From positions 3,574,501-3,638,500 of the forward strand of contig NC_092323.1 of NCBI RefSeq assembly GCF_036785885.1: DNA of 64,000 bases. The letters are read 5' to 3'. Below the pieces are notes generated by a model. That model worked only from the letters and a program-made list of their open reading frames with translations. It made no database searches and had not been told where the DNA came from. The DNA is from Coffea arabica. Taxonomy: Eukaryota; Streptophyta; Magnoliopsida; Gentianales; Rubiaceae. This document shows, piece by piece, positions 62,502 through 64,000 of this stretch (the first letter of the stretch is position 1; every line of letters begins with the position of its first letter). The translations under genes were made by a program, and so were the position numbers.

Positions 62502-63955
62502 ATGGATCCTGAAGAACCAGGAAATGGTTTCTCAAGCAGGACCATTCCTCTCCTGGTTAGCAGCACTAGCAGTAGCAGCAGCAGCAATCACACCAGGGAT
62601 CCCATTATTATCCACTCCCTTTCAACGTCGGGCAATACCTCTTTTTATAAAACTTGTTTCAACGGCCTCAACGCTTTATCAGGTCAGGTTCTTCTTCATC
62701 TTCCTTCCAGTCCTCTTCTGTTTATTTACTTCTTACTGCATCATCCAATCCTCCCTCTTCTCTCCTCCTTGTAGTTTGATTTTATTTTCCCACTTAAGCC
62801 TTGTTTTTCAATTTTATTAAAGAATCCAACTTTGTTTCAGATTTGTTACGCTTACGCTCATGAAATTATTTATGGTCCGTAATGATGTGTGGAGTTCGCC
62901 TGGAAAACTTCCAGTGTGATGTTAAAAGCGGACGGTATATTCTGCTTACTCATATTTTTAGCAGATGCATGTCCATTATATATCCTTCACCATCCTGCTT
63001 TCAATCACACACTTCAGTCTTTTATCCTCAACCACTTATTTCTGAATTCCGTCTGCTATAATTTGTAACCCTATAACACCGTGCTCGGTTATGTGGAGTT
63101 ATAATCTGAAATTTCAAAACGCAAAAACCATTTGTGTCAAAATTCAACGACGCTTGTATGTAAAATTCAGTGTCACGCCTTGCATGGTTTCGTTCTGGTG
63201 TGAATGACTTGCTTGTGAAATTTGTTACTTTACTCTCTTTCCTTCGTTTAAAGTAGTTGCAAGCTACTTTATTTCAGGAAATTATGTCATAGGCTGGTAA
63301 TTTGGTTCCAAAGTTAAATCGCTAGGTAATTCGTGCTTGTTGTTCAGGAGTTGGAATACTCTCAGTACCATATGCCTTGTCATCAGGCGGATGGTTCAGC
63401 TTGATGCTACTGCTAGTTATTGCATCCTCTGCTCTTTATACTGGCTTGCTTATCCAGAGATGCATGGATATGGATCCAAGCATAAGGAGCTACCCCGATA
63501 TCGGTGAGCGCGCATTTGGGGCAAAAGGAAGAGCACTTGTATCCATTGTAATGAATACTGAACTCTATATGGTGGCAACCGGTTTCTTGATTCTTGAAGG
63601 AGATAATTTATACAACTTGCTCCCTGATGTCAATTTCGAAATTGGGGGTCTTAAAATCGGAGGAAGAGAGAGCTTTGTTATCATGGTTGGCCTTATAATA
63701 CTGCCTACTGTTTGGTTGAACAACATGAGCATCCTTTCTTATATTTCTGCCAGCGGAGTTGTAGCTTCTCTCCTACTTCTTTGTTCAATCTTCTGGGCTG
63801 GGGAGTTTGATGGCATTGGATTTCATCACAAGGGAGTTCTAATAAATTGGAGCGGAATTCCAACTGCTGCGAGCCTTTATTCCTTCTGTTACTGCGCTCA
63901 TCCAGTTTTTCCCACCTTGTACACTTCCATGAGAGATCAGAGACAATTTTCCAAG
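62502..63955 (+). CDS. AVT1: Vacuolar amino acid transporter, AVT1 type (5' part)
   Basis: Two exons, 62502-62682 and 63348-63955, join through a split Gly codon and give the first 263 residues. The gene continues past the right edge after an AAG|GTTATG donor. A serine-rich cytosolic N-terminus is followed by SFYKTCFNGLNALSGVGILS, the AAAP-family signature in the first membrane span, and then PYALSSGGWFSLMLLLVIAS. Later spans include ILPTVWLNNMSILSYISASG and SLYSFCYCAHPVFPTLYTSM, both conserved in AVT1 proteins. These are tonoplast proton-coupled carriers of neutral amino acids, and the class also includes nitrate- and aroma-related members; the substrate here is unknown. The ATG at 62502 is the first in frame. 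Intron 1 is 665 bp. Confidence 0.88.
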
Positions 63956-64000
63956 GTTATGCGATATCATATTCAACCTAATTTCCTGTGCAAGTCATTC

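Overview
This window is nuclear DNA of a flowering plant, most likely a eudicot. It is AT-rich and has intron-containing genes with GT-AG splice sites, plant-only families (ZF-HD and MIF zinc fingers, S1 R2R3-MYB, NIP aquaporin, DUF1666) and many short non-autonomous DNA transposons. The species cannot be named from the sequence alone.

Seven protein-coding genes can be modelled. From left to right they are: a DUF1666 ('L34Ae'-type) gene on the minus strand that runs off the left edge (about 1071-2605); a MYB30-like R2R3-MYB on the plus strand (12723-13944); a mini zinc finger gene, MIF2-like (26586-26876, plus); a ZF-HD homeodomain gene, ZHD9/HB34-like (35671-36756, minus); a complete 28-exon condensin SMC4 gene (46598-55232, plus); a five-exon NIP2/Lsi1-type aquaporin gene (55649-58505, minus), convergent with SMC4; and the first two exons of a vacuolar amino-acid transporter, AVT1-type (62502-63955, plus), that runs off the right edge.

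The long intergenic stretches (about 2.6-12.7, 14-26.5, 27-35.6, 37-46.3 and 58.6-62.5 kb) hold no gene I can support. They do hold many mobile elements with readable ends: two hAT-like elements with 8-bp target duplications, a 1.1-kb Mutator-like element with ~215-bp inverted repeats and a perfect 9-bp target duplication, a tandem array of three Stowaway MITEs separated by a duplicated ~190-bp spacer, a Tourist-like MITE, a long hairpin MITE, a LINE 3' fragment, and many copies of a small element with TGTTTGGATT-type ends.

The most informative biology is the gene order MYB30-MIF2-ZHD9, which matches the consecutive Arabidopsis loci AT3G28910-AT3G28917-AT3G28920. MIF proteins are homeodomain-less partners of ZHD proteins, so a regulator and its potential dimer partner stay linked. 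The NIP2 protein has the 108-residue NPA spacing and T-G-S-G-R filter of silicon-permeable channels. SMC4 carries an E2F-type site and site II motifs just upstream, as expected for a cell-cycle gene. I found no CRISPR array, rRNA or tRNA gene, and no complete LTR retrotransposon.
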